A stretch of 64,000 nucleotides of DNA. It comes from Mansonella perstans (Eukaryota; Nematoda; Chromadorea; Rhabditida; Onchocercidae). The DNA is taken from NCBI GenBank assembly GCA_037074765.1, contig JBAMDO010000071.1:124001-188000 (forward strand), in the 5' to 3' direction. Positions 48,801-61,000 of this stretch are shown here, one piece after another (position 1 is the stretch's first letter; every line of letters starts with the position of its first letter). The notes beneath the pieces were generated by a model, which worked only from the letters and a program-made list of their open reading frames with translations, was not told the origin of the DNA and ran no database searches. Both the position numbers and the translations under genes were made by a program.

Positions 48801-50009
48801 CTGGACATGGTAAAACAAGATAGAGAAGAAACTAGGAGGAACATAGGAGTGTGGTCTTCTGAAATGTGAGTTTGAGAAGCACATCGTATTAAGTTTTAAG
48901 ACTGTAAATTCTAGGGAAAAAAGGTTGAAGTATTTTAACATTTCAGAATTCTTTTCAAATTTCAATGTTTTTAAATCAATTTTTATTCATGAATGAAACA
49001 GTCTGGTTATTGAGCTAATTTATCTTCTCCCTTATTTCTTCATTAATATTTGTGAAAAGAAAATTCCATATTGCAGACAAAATAACAGTAGTATCGATAA
49101 AATTTGGATCGAAGATAGGAATTTAACTGGAGAACAGGTCCGTTATCATTATTTTTACTTCACCTTTTTTTAGAGATTACATTTTTTATATATTGAATTT
49201 ATATAATTGCTGAGTTTTCCCAGAATTTATTGGCTGATGTATTAAACGATAATATCATAAATTTTTCGGGATTTCGTTCTTACAAATTGTACATACGAAC
49301 TGAAATGTACTACATTAAAGATTTAATGGTTTTGGCGTTCTAAACTTAGTTTTATCAGGTTGAAGAACAATATGTTAATGTTGGTGATGAAAATGGCGGT
49401 GCTATACTTGAATGTGCCAGTGTTAGTGTTGCAAAAACAGAGGAAAATGATTTGTTGAATGATGGAAGTTGTCGGCAGGTTGTTTCGCTGTCATTTTTTT
49501 ACCACATTGGATTTTAATGTCAAGAGAAAATGGTGTTTCAAGATTCATTATAAGGCGGTCCTGGAGAAAATAAGCTTATTCAATAATTCAAATAAATCAT
49601 TGTAATTTCATGACATACATTACTTGGAAAGGGAAGATTATGTGATGCATTATGCGAGTGCTTTTTTCTTTCAAATTTTTAGTTTTTCAGAAATACATAT
49701 CAGTCATTTTAGGTGATAATTGATGGAACCGATGAGGATGTTGCATTGAATAGGCATTGTTTTGTGGAAGCAAATGAAATATATTATCTTGATCAAAGTG
49801 ATGAAATTCGATTAGGGTGTAGCGAACAGCATCGACAGATCTCTGATCATCATCACTTTGCAAATGAAACAGGGTCATCTATCATTACTCCTGATATTAG
49901 CGTAAGAGCATTAGACGGGAATGTCTATGCGATTTGCGAAGAAAGTACCACAATTTTGCCCAGATATGGTCGTGTTCGAATTATTAAACCGGTGACAAAA
50001 ATACCCTGA
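45825..50009 (+). CDS. C2H2 zinc-finger protein with two finger arrays
   Basis: Probable nuclear DNA-binding regulator. Eleven exons: 45825-46058, 46542-46631, 46788-46900, 47001-47147, 47344-47524, 47769-48006, 48464-48563, 48680-48865, 49077-49137, 49359-49478 and 49713-50009 (588 aa). Array 1 has three fingers at about 112-132, 140-160 and 168-190. Array 2 has four at about 284-304, 312-333, 341-363 and 371-394. TGEKPF/TGERPF linkers are present, and finger 3 of each array has the C-x3-C form (CSWGC, CTWEC). Both arrays start with LKHPSKI. The N terminus is acidic, and the C-terminal 190 residues are acidic with no known domain. The start ATG directly follows TTTCAG, a trans-splice-type acceptor. 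The intron after exon 6 is GC-AG. I do not recognise a specific orthologue. Confidence 0.88.
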
Positions 50010-50686
50010 GGATAAAAACTATGAAGATTTCTAATTTGTCGGTACTTTATTGTACAGAGATGCATTGTTCGACTACAACTTGAGTAGTGAAAACGCCAAT
50101 AATTAAGAAATGTATCGAAATATTATTGAAGATTATAGAAATGAATTTATTTAAGTGGTAGAAAATTTTTGATTATTGGCATTTCCATCGTGGTTGATAA
50201 AGCTTGTAAATGACGACTTCGTTTTTTTTTTTTTTTTCTTGGATATTAGGTTTTGGTGCTTAGAATAGTGGATTGTGTCTCTGATTCCTGTTATATTTTA
50301 TATATAAGGATTTCCGATATTTAAAAATGATATGGTGTACATTGAACGTGATGAATTTAATTACTACTGAAGAATATTTACATAAGCCAACTCCAGTGAA
50401 ATATTCGATATTGTATACTCTACCTACTTTTTTTACTTGAACAATTCCTTTGAAATTTGCAGATAAGTGATTTATAATGTAATAAACAAAAATGACTAGT
50501 GTCATACAAAAGTCAGAAGACGTAATATTGGAAATGATTTCGTGGAAGGTTAAGGCGCCGAAAGTAAGCGCGATTCAGATTATCCGTACATTATTTATAC
50601 TTACAGAAGAAATCTCAAGGAATGGAACATCGACATGTTATTTTGTCAGTGCACGAAAGTAACTAACTTCGGGACAAAGCTTGTTG
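50010..50686. other. Convergent 3' region between the zinc-finger and K2P-like genes
   Basis: 677 bp between two converging stop codons; it should contain both 3' UTRs. A poly-T tract lies at 50223-50238. No further exon recognised. Confidence 0.6.
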
Positions 50687-53600
50687 TTATGCTATATCAT
50701 CTACGTCAAGCTCATCCGCAAATCGTAATACCTCGAGGCTTTGGGGCGCAAATGCGATCGTATCACGGTTGCAAAGGTCGTTGTAGAAAGAATTGCATTG
50801 CATTTCATTGAGAATCTGCAATAGACATTTTTCGCAGTAAAAATGGACTTCATCTACAAATATGCGGGAAAAGATAGGAACGCAGTCTTTTTTTAAGGTA
50901 TGTGAAAAGGGTATTATTTTTATAATGAGATTTTGTTACCGTAACAAAAATGGGAACTATTCGTCCTGAAGATAATACGCAAATATGATAATATCAATAT
51001 ATGTAACTGATACTATTCTGTTGCTTAGAGTTATAGCTTGAAAGAAATGTACTTGATAATTAACTTCGCTATTAATTAACTTAGCTATTTGCTGCCCAAC
51101 GCTTATTGTCGTTAACATTCCATAAATGGGAAAACAAAAAAAAAAAAAAGAAAATAAGCAACAAACACTTATAATATCATCAGAAGTTATATATTCCTTC
51201 TCGGCATGTAACTGTCGCATTGCAGCAATGATTTTCAGCATTTCAGTAAGTTCTGTCTAAAGCTGATTACAGACAATTTAGTGATGCTTTTTTGTTATCG
51301 ATAATTAAACATCAGATTCTTTCCCTTCACTGATTTACAGCTTATAAATGTAGCTTTATATATAAATCCGAATTGATTTAAATCTATCAGAATGATAACT
51401 AATAAACCTTCTTACACTGTTTTGTCTTCCATTTAACATTTGTTGTCTACGCCGGGAAATTGTACGGCCAAAATAATGAATTCTCATGAAAACAGCTCTC
51501 AATTCGGAAGCTGCCAAATTACCACACATGGATAATACTGCAAGACCTGAAATATTTAGCAATAATTATGTTTTCTTCCTGAGAAAGAATTTGTTCAATC
51601 TAAAATTAACCATATCATTAATGTTTGTCCATTGAAGGTGCTGAATTTTTTTAATGGTTTGCCAGGAAAACTTGTCAAAAATTTTGCTGGAAATTTTTTT
51701 TGAAAAATTTTAAATCTGAAATTGAGATTTAGATCAAGATCGAAATAAAATCTTTTATTAAAATTTCGGACATTTTATTTGTTCGAGCGAATAGCAAACG
51801 TTGGTTGACATGGATCAGCATTATTAATTTTTGTTAAATTGAAATCAGGAGTTACCAAATGTGACGAAGACGAGAATGTAGAAAAATGTCAGAATATTAT
51901 TCAAATCGTTAGGCATTTCAGCCATTGATAAATTGGCTACCAAATTGAATGTAACGAAAAATGCTTCTAGGAAACTTTTTTGACCACCTGAAGAAGGAAG
52001 AATAAATTATGCAGTAATTCTCTTACTATAATTTTATCAGTAATAAAAAACAATCAATTTTAACAATGCTTAAAACGTATTCGGATATTATGTGAAACAT
52101 ATCCCTTGTGTTAATTGACCGAATATTGATATATTTGAAATTACATTCAGTTCAATTTTAACATCAATTTAACAGTAGCATTTGGAATTAATTTAGTACA
52201 TATATCTTCGATTTAAATACTTCACAAGATAAACTTAGGTGCAATTATATGTAATTAGTCTAAGGACGTTAATTTTCATCAAAAAATCAGCTAATAATTT
52301 TAGGCATTAATTTTAATTTTCATAAATTTCTCTCACCGGCGACAGTGTAGCACACACCGCCAAGCATACAAAAGATAAGTAAGATAGAAGCATTCACGGG
52401 TAACGGTAAGTGTTTCACATCAGCATTACTTTCCTTTATGGTCACCATCATTTCTTGTTTTTCTTTCTGCTTTCTGTAACAATCATTTCGATCATCTGAT
52501 ATTTCAGGAATTTCTTAAAATTGCCAACTTTGTTATCATTATTAATAAAAAATCAGCTGTTGATTAATATGAAGCAACGTAGACAATCGATTCGTCCAAG
52601 AATATTCTTTTCTTATTTCAAATTACCGATGTTTCGATAGATATGGAATAGCACTCGTTTCCATCAGTTCCATAACAAGTTGCCTCTTCTCCGAACAGCC
52701 GCACGTTTTTGCAATTCTATCTTTCATCATGCAGTACTGCAATGCAATTCTATTATCACGTAGTACTGCAATGCAGTTCTATCTTTCATCACGTAGTACT
52801 GCAATGCAATTGTATTTTTCATCACGCAATACTACAATGTAATTCTATCTTTTATCACGTAGTACTGCAATGTAATTCTATCTTTTATCACGTAGTACTG
52901 CAATGTAATTCTATCTTTTATCACGTAGTACTGCAATGTAATTCTATCTTTTATCACGTAGTACTGCAATGTAATTCTATCTTTTATCACGCAATACTGC
53001 AATGGAATTCTATCTTTCATCACGTAGTACTGCAATGGAATTCTATCTTTCATCACGTAGTACTGCAATGGAATTCTATCTTTCATCACGCAATACTGCA
53101 ATGCAATTCTATCTTTCAAAAAAAATTTTTTTTTTTCAAAAATTTCTCCGTCAACAATTAAATATTTCAAAGGAGTAAATATTTATTTCAAAAATAGTTT
53201 CAGACTTTACTTTTTGATAAAGCTGTAGAACAATGTCGGATAAAAATCGTCCAATGTCAACTGCTGCTAGCACCATTAGTGGAATGCCTACTAATCCATA
53301 AATTATAGTAAAAAATTGTCCAAGTTTTGTCATTGGTACAGCTGATAAATAACCCGTTGTTGTCTGAAAATTTCAACTATTAACTATTTAAAAGGAATTT
53401 ACTCAAAACAAAAAAGCTATAAATTTAACTGTTTGAATTGCTCTATCATACTTTGCATGCTTTGTAATGATGCATGTGTTAAAATGGAATTGAAAATGAA
53501 ATTTTAACTTTATACCAAAATCGATAAGGAATATAGAATTGATGGTACTGCAGTCCATTTTGGTAAAACCAATTCTTCCAGTTGACTGACATCGGGATTA

Positions 53601-54342
53601 AGTTGAAAATCGCGTCCTTCCATAAAAGATGATAACCTGCAAGTCAGTCTTTTCTTCTCGCAATGTTTGTTTGATTTTTGCAACAAACTAAAAAAAAAAT
53701 AAGAAAGAAAAGAGAGAGAAAAATGATGAATTATCTGAACTAAAATATTTCTAGTGAAATAAAAAAAAAAAGTGAAATATGTTTACTTTGAAAGTGTTCG
53801 AAATAACTGTGGTCGAAAATGAGATTCGCTTGCAACGTTTGAACATTCTTCACTTACAATTTCGGCAATCTTTCGATAGGTGTCACGAAGTTTAGACAAT
53901 TTGATAAGTTGTTGTTCACGATCTGCTTTATCCTCTATCCTTTAGGATTAAATTTAATAGTTTAGTATGAAATTTGAAAGTTTTGTTCAGTCACCAAATA
54001 ATCCACTAATTAAATTATAGTTCTGTTAAGAAACTGTAACGTACTAATTAAATTATAGTTCTGCTATCCAAATAATGCACTAATTAAATTATATTAATTT
54101 ACTAGCTAAATTAACTAAATTATTAATTAAATTATATTATTCCGTTAACAAGCTTTCGTTTAAATGATGACAATTTGATTTGTTCACGGAAAAAATTTCA
54201 TATAAACTAGATTTTATCCATTGACTAAATAGAAAATAAAAACAAATTTAAATTGGACAACAACAAACATTGCAAATGTCCACGCTCCAACCATCAGATA
54301 CAAGAACAGGAAGGAATATAAGCAGCAATGTGGTAAAGTCAT
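50687..54342 (-). CDS. Two-pore-domain (TWK/K2P) potassium-channel-like protein with altered filters
   Basis: Plasma-membrane protein of the TWK family. Exons (descending): 54342 to about 54244 (end uncertain), 53932-53787, 53636-53516, 53363-53211, 52466-52337, 51987-51856, 51546-51418, 51252-51169, 50965-50940 (26 nt) and 50815-50687, about 382 aa. Seen: TM1 (FLFLYLMVGAWTFAMF); a charged cap helix (DKADREQQLIKLSKLRD); P1 helix LPKWTAVPSILYSLSIL with filter TTTGYLS (canonical TTIGYGN); TM2 (GQFFTIIYGLVGIPLMVLA); TM3 (NASILLIFCMLGGVCYTVAG); P2 SFLEAFFVTFNLVANLSMAEMP, where TIGFGD is replaced; TM4 (ILTFFYILVFVTFGLAVLSM). The tail ends LRFADELDVDDIA. Both filter glycine motifs are broken, so K+ selectivity is doubtful. 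An AAATTTTAG acceptor 9 bases before the ATG fits trans-splicing. The exon 1 donor and the 26-nt exon are the weakest calls. Confidence 0.83.
52719..53118. repeat. 33-bp minisatellite in a K2P-like intron
   Basis: About 12 tandem units of ATCTTTCATCACGTAGTACT plus GCAATG(C/G/T)AATTCT in the intron 52467-53210. Because 33 is a multiple of three and the unit lacks stops in some frames, it creates 112- to 150-codon ORFs on both strands. These ORFs are not genes by any other sign. Confidence 0.95.
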
Positions 54343-57300
54343 CTTGATGAACTAAAATTTGAATTTAAAAAAATTGGACAATGCGATTGGGAAGAATTGA
54401 CAGTCACATTTTAACATTTTAATTTTTAAACTAAAAATTTTTTAAAATTTACAAATCTAAAAAATCTAGAAACTGTCAAAATAAAGCTGTCCTTTCCTTT
54501 TTTTTTTTGTTTATTGGCGAGTTATTTCATCAATGTTGCAAAGTATCACTTGAGAGTTATAAAATTTGAAATTAAATTTGACAGTAGGAAGGAACCTGAA
54601 TAAATGTTTGCTTGGAGAAGCATAAAAAATTGGCCATGTTTTATTTTTGGGATAAACTGCTTTGATTAGAAATGGAGCGGAAATTATTCGTTACACATCT
54701 GGAAATTATTATTGGCTTAATAAACTAATTATTAATCTCTAATTAGTTACATTAAATCATATATGTTTGCAAGCCTAAAGATAAATTTAATAAAAAAATG
54801 GGAGAGAATTGTAGAGAAAAAAAAACGAGAAATAAAAATTTTGTCATAGGGCGAATAATAAGTGATTGAAAGAAGGGATTGGAAGAAATGGAATAACTGT
54901 GTTGGCTTAAAATGTTACTCCATTAGTCAGAATGAAAATTCAAATTTTTTTGAATAAAAATATCTATTGGCTATTTCCTTTCAACTCTTTGTTATTGTAA
55001 AGAAAAATTTTGAAGAAATATTTTGAAGAAATATATTTCAAAAGAAAAGTTCTGAAGAAAATATATTTATATTTCTCATAGCAGAGCATATGGATGAATT
55101 AGAATTTGAAACAAAAATCAAAATTTTAATTCCGAAGGGAAAATCATTTTTTATAATAGGCATTTTTAAAATTTTAATTCATGAAAGAGAAAGTCCAAAA
55201 AGAGAAAGTGCGTTAGTAAGTTAAAAATTGCTTTCTTGACTCTTTGAAATTGCAATTATTTCACTTCTTTTCCCTCTTTGCTAAATTATTAGAAAATACT
55301 GATAGAGTGGTTGCTTTAGAATTATTATCAGAAGTGAGAGATCAATAAGAACTTCCATTTTTCAACAATGAATTTAACAATGAATATTTCAAATATCAAT
55401 AATTATCGCATACTATCAATTTTGCACTTTAATACTACCGATAACTCTCGGGAAGAATAATGAATTCATTTATTGAGAACTATTCATTCATGCAAAAAAA
55501 TCATCTTTCGCAATCAAAAACTTTCTTATGATTTAATGATGAAAAAAATCTTTTCAATTGTAAAATATTATTATTATTATTATATTTTTAAATCACAAAT
55601 TGGCTTATTTGCTAGAACATCATAAAGATATCATAAAAATTTAATTTTAGAAATTAAAATGAAATTTTAACAATAAAACTTTTTGCATTTGTCAAGTAAC
55701 TATGTGTCAAGTAACTGTATTTGTTATTTTTATTTTCCAAACAAATCTTTTCACATATTTATTTTATTTCAATTAAAAAATGCAAAATTTTACTTAACAA
55801 TCAAAATTTCTCATTTCAATTCACTCAATTTAAATTGGAGCGCAAATATCAAAATTGATGTGCATGTTTGCGCTTCATTTATGACAATTTGATTGGATGT
55901 GAAGTATGACGTATCAGTAATGAAAGCCAACCAATGAGATAGTAACACAGCTTGGACGCTTGACGCTAGCGACAGACTGTGCGATGCGGTTCGATCGCCT
56001 CAGTTGATGGGTGATGATGACGAGGTGAACGGGTGTATATTGATACTGAAGTCATCGTTATGTCCTATATTTTTCCATTAGATATCATATTTATTCAGAA
56101 ACATTCTTTGGGATCTCTCGAAAAAGGGTCATAAGTAGAATTCTCACATCTTCCGAGAATTTTTTTCTACTCGAAACTTTCTTATTCAAAAGCATTAACT
56201 TACATTTAACCATTTATCCTTCACATATCAATTTTAGGCATAAATTACAATTGTTATTTTCGAGAAATTTGTTACTTGCAATGAGTATATTTTGCTACTC
56301 TTTTCACGATAATTCCACTGGTAAATTCTAGGAAAGATAGAAAGAAGAGAAAGAATTAAAGGGAAATAAGAAAGTATTGAGAAATTTAATTACAGGTATC
56401 TTTACACGAGATTCATTGTGTTAGTTTATGTCATTTGGTCAAATCTTGTTATGGACTAATAGCTATGGTAGTAGCTACAGGAATTTACCGGTTGCTCTCG
56501 CTAATATAGGAGAGGTCAGGATGAATAGAGTTCTTAAGTTTTTTTTTTTTTTTAAAACAAAGATGAGGAATAGTGCAGTGTAAGTTGTGCTTTTTCATGT
56601 TGGGTAAAGTAAATACATAGAAGCGCATAGCTTTATGGAATTTCTCTCATTTTATGTATTGCTCAATAGACGGCAAAATAAGAAGGATGGATACGTATTA
56701 CATATGCAGTTAATCTGGGATTTAGTTTCAGGTTTCATATAAAGGTAATTATTTATTAAAATCATTAAATGCCACATCATCCGAAAGAGTATGAATGATT
56801 CGAGAGATGAATGGATAAGTGGACTGACTGAAATATTTTTATATCAGTGATAGCTTTATGATTAGTTTTTTTGATTCTATAATGAGGTATATGGAAGAAA
56901 TCTGATGGTGTTTCTATATGGAATCTACTAATAGTATATGGAATATGTCGTTAAAGTATAGTATACCAGGATGAGAAATAGAAGGAGAGAAGAAAGGATA
57001 GTTCCAGCATGTTAGTTTTATTTTATTATCAAATCCATTTTGTTCAAAAAATTGTAGAAACCTTATGAAATATGCAAAAGGAGTGAATTTATTCATTGGG
57101 GGAAAATTCACAGTGAATTATTCAGCACGTCATTTCAAAGACATTCGGATCCTAAAGCATAAAATAACCATTCTTTTTATACTTTTATGTAATTCTCATA
57201 TATGAAGTCCCATAAGCTAAGTAAACATTTAGCGCAGAGTTTATGTTATTGATATATTAGGAACGTTCAGTATAAGGAGAAACAGAATAGAAATACTTTA

Positions 57301-58072
57301 TCTTCATCGCATTTCTCTCGATACTTTTTTTCTTTGCTTGTATTTCCAATCGATTTAGGACCAGATTCGTACTTCAGTTTTTTCAACATTTTCTCCTTCA
57401 TACAGCGAGAGCAGATTACTTATATGCAGACAGATCGGAAGGTACTGCATGTCGATACTTGCGAATATATTTCATTACTGCAAGTTTTGCAGAATAGTTT
57501 TAGAAATTTTTTTTCATCGTTCAAAGATTGAGGAAACAAAGCAATACTTTCAGAAAGAATGACTCCGAATATCGAGGAATTTATGGTTTTAGCAATATTA
57601 TTTGTAATATGGGGAAACATTCAGAACATTTCAGAATTTTAACTTTATTAACATCACATCACCATAATCATTCGGGTATTTATTGGAATGGTTACTTTAT
57701 CCGCAACAGACATAGGAATGTTTGCTTACGATGGACTGGTTGTATGAGCGCAATCGTTGGCATATTTATAAAAGTTGTTGCCTTTAGATGTTTTCATTGG
57801 CGATTTTGCTTGGATTTTAAAATTTATATGAGGCGGGAGCTATGTTTTTTGCCGAGAGGAAGGAGATAGAAAGAGTAAAAGAAAACGAAGGGAGGTAGAA
57901 TTTGATGTGCTCAGTAAAACAATCCAAGGCATCTCGTTAGATTTCTTTATGTACTATATGATCACGCCATCATCTTCATTTTGCCTTCGAATTTTGCTTT
58001 TTCTAGCCGTTATGTTTTTTCGTATAGAGTTAGAGGGTTTTTGTATGTCTCAGTATTTGGCGAGTTTTCAGG
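54343..58072. other. Divergent intergenic region between K2P-like and pdi-3
   Basis: 3.7 kb carrying the promoters of both flanking genes. Mostly A+T-rich. A distinct island at 55900-56060 is clearly richer in G+C and contains TGACGTAT (CRE-like), CCAATGAG (CCAAT box) and many short direct motifs, so it is a candidate promoter or non-coding exon. Plus-strand ORFs at 57334-58095 overlap in different frames and are not recognisable. Confidence 0.5.
55900..56060. promoter_or_regulatory. G+C-richer island, candidate regulatory element
   Basis: It stands out from 70% A+T surroundings. It contains TGACGTAT, CCAACCAATGAG, GACGCTTGACGCTAGCGACAG and GGTGATGATGACGAGGTG. It lies between the 5' ends of two divergent genes, about 1.6 kb from one and 2.0 kb from the other. 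The regulatory role is an inference from composition and position only. Confidence 0.35.
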
Positions 58073-61000
58073 ATGGCTATGATTGGATTATTTAATTTTT
58101 TCTTATTGTTGGTGTTGCCAGTAGCAAATGCCGATGGTGATGTGATGAAATTTACGGATGCCAATTTCAAGGAAGGAATCAAACCATATGATGTAGTGCT
58201 TGTAAAGTTTTATGCACCATGGTGAGAAAATAATTATTAATTATGTGGTCTTTTTTATACTAAAAATTCTTAGTGTGGTTTTTCTGTTTGCAAAGATGTA
58301 ATTGTGTATATTTCGGATCCAATTCCGATTTGTATTTTTTGATTGTTTTGCAAGGTTTTTCGTTCTGTTGAATCGTTGCTTTTATATTCAGCCAGTGATA
58401 ACCTGTCATTGATTTGGTAATAGTTTACAGTTGCATTTATTGGTTTGTTTTAGGTGTGGGCACTGCAAAAAACTGGCCCCAGAATTTGAAAAGGCGGCAA
58501 CGAAACTTTTGCAGAATGATCCACCTATTCACTTAGCAGAGGTAATTTTTGTACTCTTTTAACGCTAACCAAATTTTGTAGGAATTTCTAATTAAGTTTT
58601 AGAAAGTTTTTCCGTGGACCGATTAGTTTTCCAGAATTAAATCGCACTGGAGAGCTAAATGGATAATCACGATTCATAGCTATGATGAGGATGAAAACCG
58701 AATGTGAGGGTGTCATGGAATTAGTGGGAAACAACGATGATGAATGATCGGAGCGTCATTTCGTCACAAAAATGCCAAAGCATGTAGTCCTCTTCTCGAG
58801 TTTCAAAATGAATTGAAATTGGGATGAAATGAAATATGTGTGGAAAAAATTGCGAAGATTTTTAGAATTTTAGCGGTGTCTCTCTACTAGCTTCTGAAAA
58901 ACCTGATATAAATATTTAATCATGATAGAGAGTGATAATGGTATGGTGATGTACAAAGCTCATGGAACTTTTACTGCTTGTGGAAATACTATGATATTTG
59001 ATGGAGCGATGAGCTATAGAATGTAGTGCGATCAATAATAAGCGAGAGAAGGCTGTCTGAGATTTATTTTGACTTATTTTTAGGTCATAAAAGTTTCTCG
59101 TTCACAGATTCCCAGGTATCAATCGATAGGAATTGCAGGTTGCAGATTTGAACTGTAACTGTTTCTTCAGGTCGACTGTACAGAAGATAAGAAAATTTGT
59201 GATGAATTCAGTGTTAGTGGTTTTCCGACCTTGAAAATTTTCCGTAAGGGTGAACTGGCTCAGGATTATGATGGTCCACGAGTTGCAGAAGGTATTGTGA
59301 AATATATGCGAGGCCAAGCAGGCCCATCAGCTACAGAAATTAGCACATCACGAGAATTTGAGAAAATGTTGGAGGCTGACGATATCACTATCTGTGGTAA
59401 GTTCTTTGCCCCGAATTAATCAGAACCTAAAATCCACCCCACAATCAATCTGGCCATACCATTAAATAATATAGTACGTTGATCTTATTTCTTCATTTTC
59501 TTTTTTTCTCTTACTTTTTCGCGTATGGAAGTTTATGAATAACAAATTGCATGTGTTAGAAATCAGTTAACTAATATTACGTGTAGTATCAGGTTGGGTT
59601 TTTAAAATTTTTAGTCGTTATTAATTGTGATCTTACTTTAACTCATTTTTAGGATTCTTCGAGGGGGACAGCAAGTTGAAAGACTCGTTCTTGAAAGTTG
59701 CGGATACAGAAAGAGATCGTTTCAAATTCGTATGGACTTCGAATAAACAAATTCTGGAATCAAATGGATACAATGAGTAGGCATTGTTATACCTTTTTAT
59801 CGTTAAATATTAATTCCTTCCCAGTATTCATTGGTCTTTGTCACATAATAGTATTTTTCAGTGATATTGTTGCATTTCAACCGAAGAAGTTCCACAATAA
59901 ATTTGAACCGAACGGATTTAAATACGATGGGAATTACGACACAGACAAGATCAAAGAATTCCTTTTACATGAAACGTACGACATTTTATTTTTGGTCTGC
60001 TCATACCCATCACCTTCTGATCAAACTTTAAAAAAAGGTTTTGTGGCAGTGTCTAGGGAAGTGTCTAGTGGGTCCGCTTGCTCAAGATTACTCGTTTGAA
60101 TGGTTTTGTATAAATTTCTTTTGGATATCGGAATAGATTAGTTTTGCTTCTTCACTTTCATCTGTGAGAAACAAATGCCATTTTATGTTTATTTTTCGAG
60201 TTTTTTAGGGATTTTTAACATTCTGCTTGATGTTGTTAGATAGTTTTTGGTCTGAACGAAGATTTTTAGGAATGGCCTTGTTGGTATACGAACCTCTGAG
60301 AATCGGTATCAGTTTGATCTACTTCCAATATTTGTTGTTTACAGCAAGATTGATTATGATTTGGATCCAAAAGGTCTTGTTATTTTTTTATTTTTAAAAT
60401 GTAAATGCTTTTATATTTTCAGAATTATAATATATCAGATGCAAATTAGACTCACTGTGATGTCTATTGTCATTGTTTTTAGGTTCTAATTATTGGCGAA
60501 ATCGTGTTCTTATGGTCGCAAAAGATTACAAAAGGAAAGCGCATTTTGCTGTAAGTAATAAGGACGACTTCTCATTTGTAAGTATTTTTTTTTATGTTTT
60601 CGAGTTTTGATCGACTACTTTTCTTTTAAATGGTGCAGTAAATTTATGTTTACATAGTGCACTTGAGCTTAGACATTTACATTCCCGCATTGGACACAAA
60701 AGTTTACCATTACCTTTCAAAGAAGGGCAAGCTTTTGCACAATTCTGGCAGATTTCGGGAATGAGCGTCAAATGGAATTTTCCATAAAATTTGATTGAAA
60801 TTCCTAAAGTTTGCTTCAAGTTGATCAGGGACTTATTAATTTAAAAATATGTAGATGGAAATTCGATAGTTTAAAAAATAATTCATAACTATAATAGTGG
60901 GTTAAATTCAAAAGTAACTGACTTACAAGTGAGCATTCATTAAGGTACATCTCGGATAGCACAAAAATTCTGTTCGTTACAATTACCTGTTCTCCTTTAT

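Noticed and set aside
50850..50965. Alternative K2P-like last exon ending in a stop at 50850
   Set aside because: It gives a Lys/Tyr-rich tail of low quality. Splitting it at GTTACG|GTAACA leads to a better-composed exon (50815-50687) in exact phase.
52719..53118. Regular repeat array resembling CRISPR at first sight (also 37885-38145 and 44023-44280)
   Set aside because: The units are contiguous with no unique spacers, and the DNA is eukaryotic; these are minisatellites.
55960..56010. GGTTCGATCGCC as a possible tRNA B box
   Set aside because: No matching A box, acceptor stem or anticodon arm could be folded upstream, so no tRNA is called.
57334..58095. Several plus-strand ORFs upstream of pdi-3
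   Set aside because: They overlap in different frames, are A+T-driven and show no conserved motif. pdi-3 itself starts with its own signal peptide at 58073.
58685..58760. ATGATGA motifs in pdi-3 intron 2 as a further C/D snoRNA
   Set aside because: No CTGA box at suitable distance and no terminal stem.
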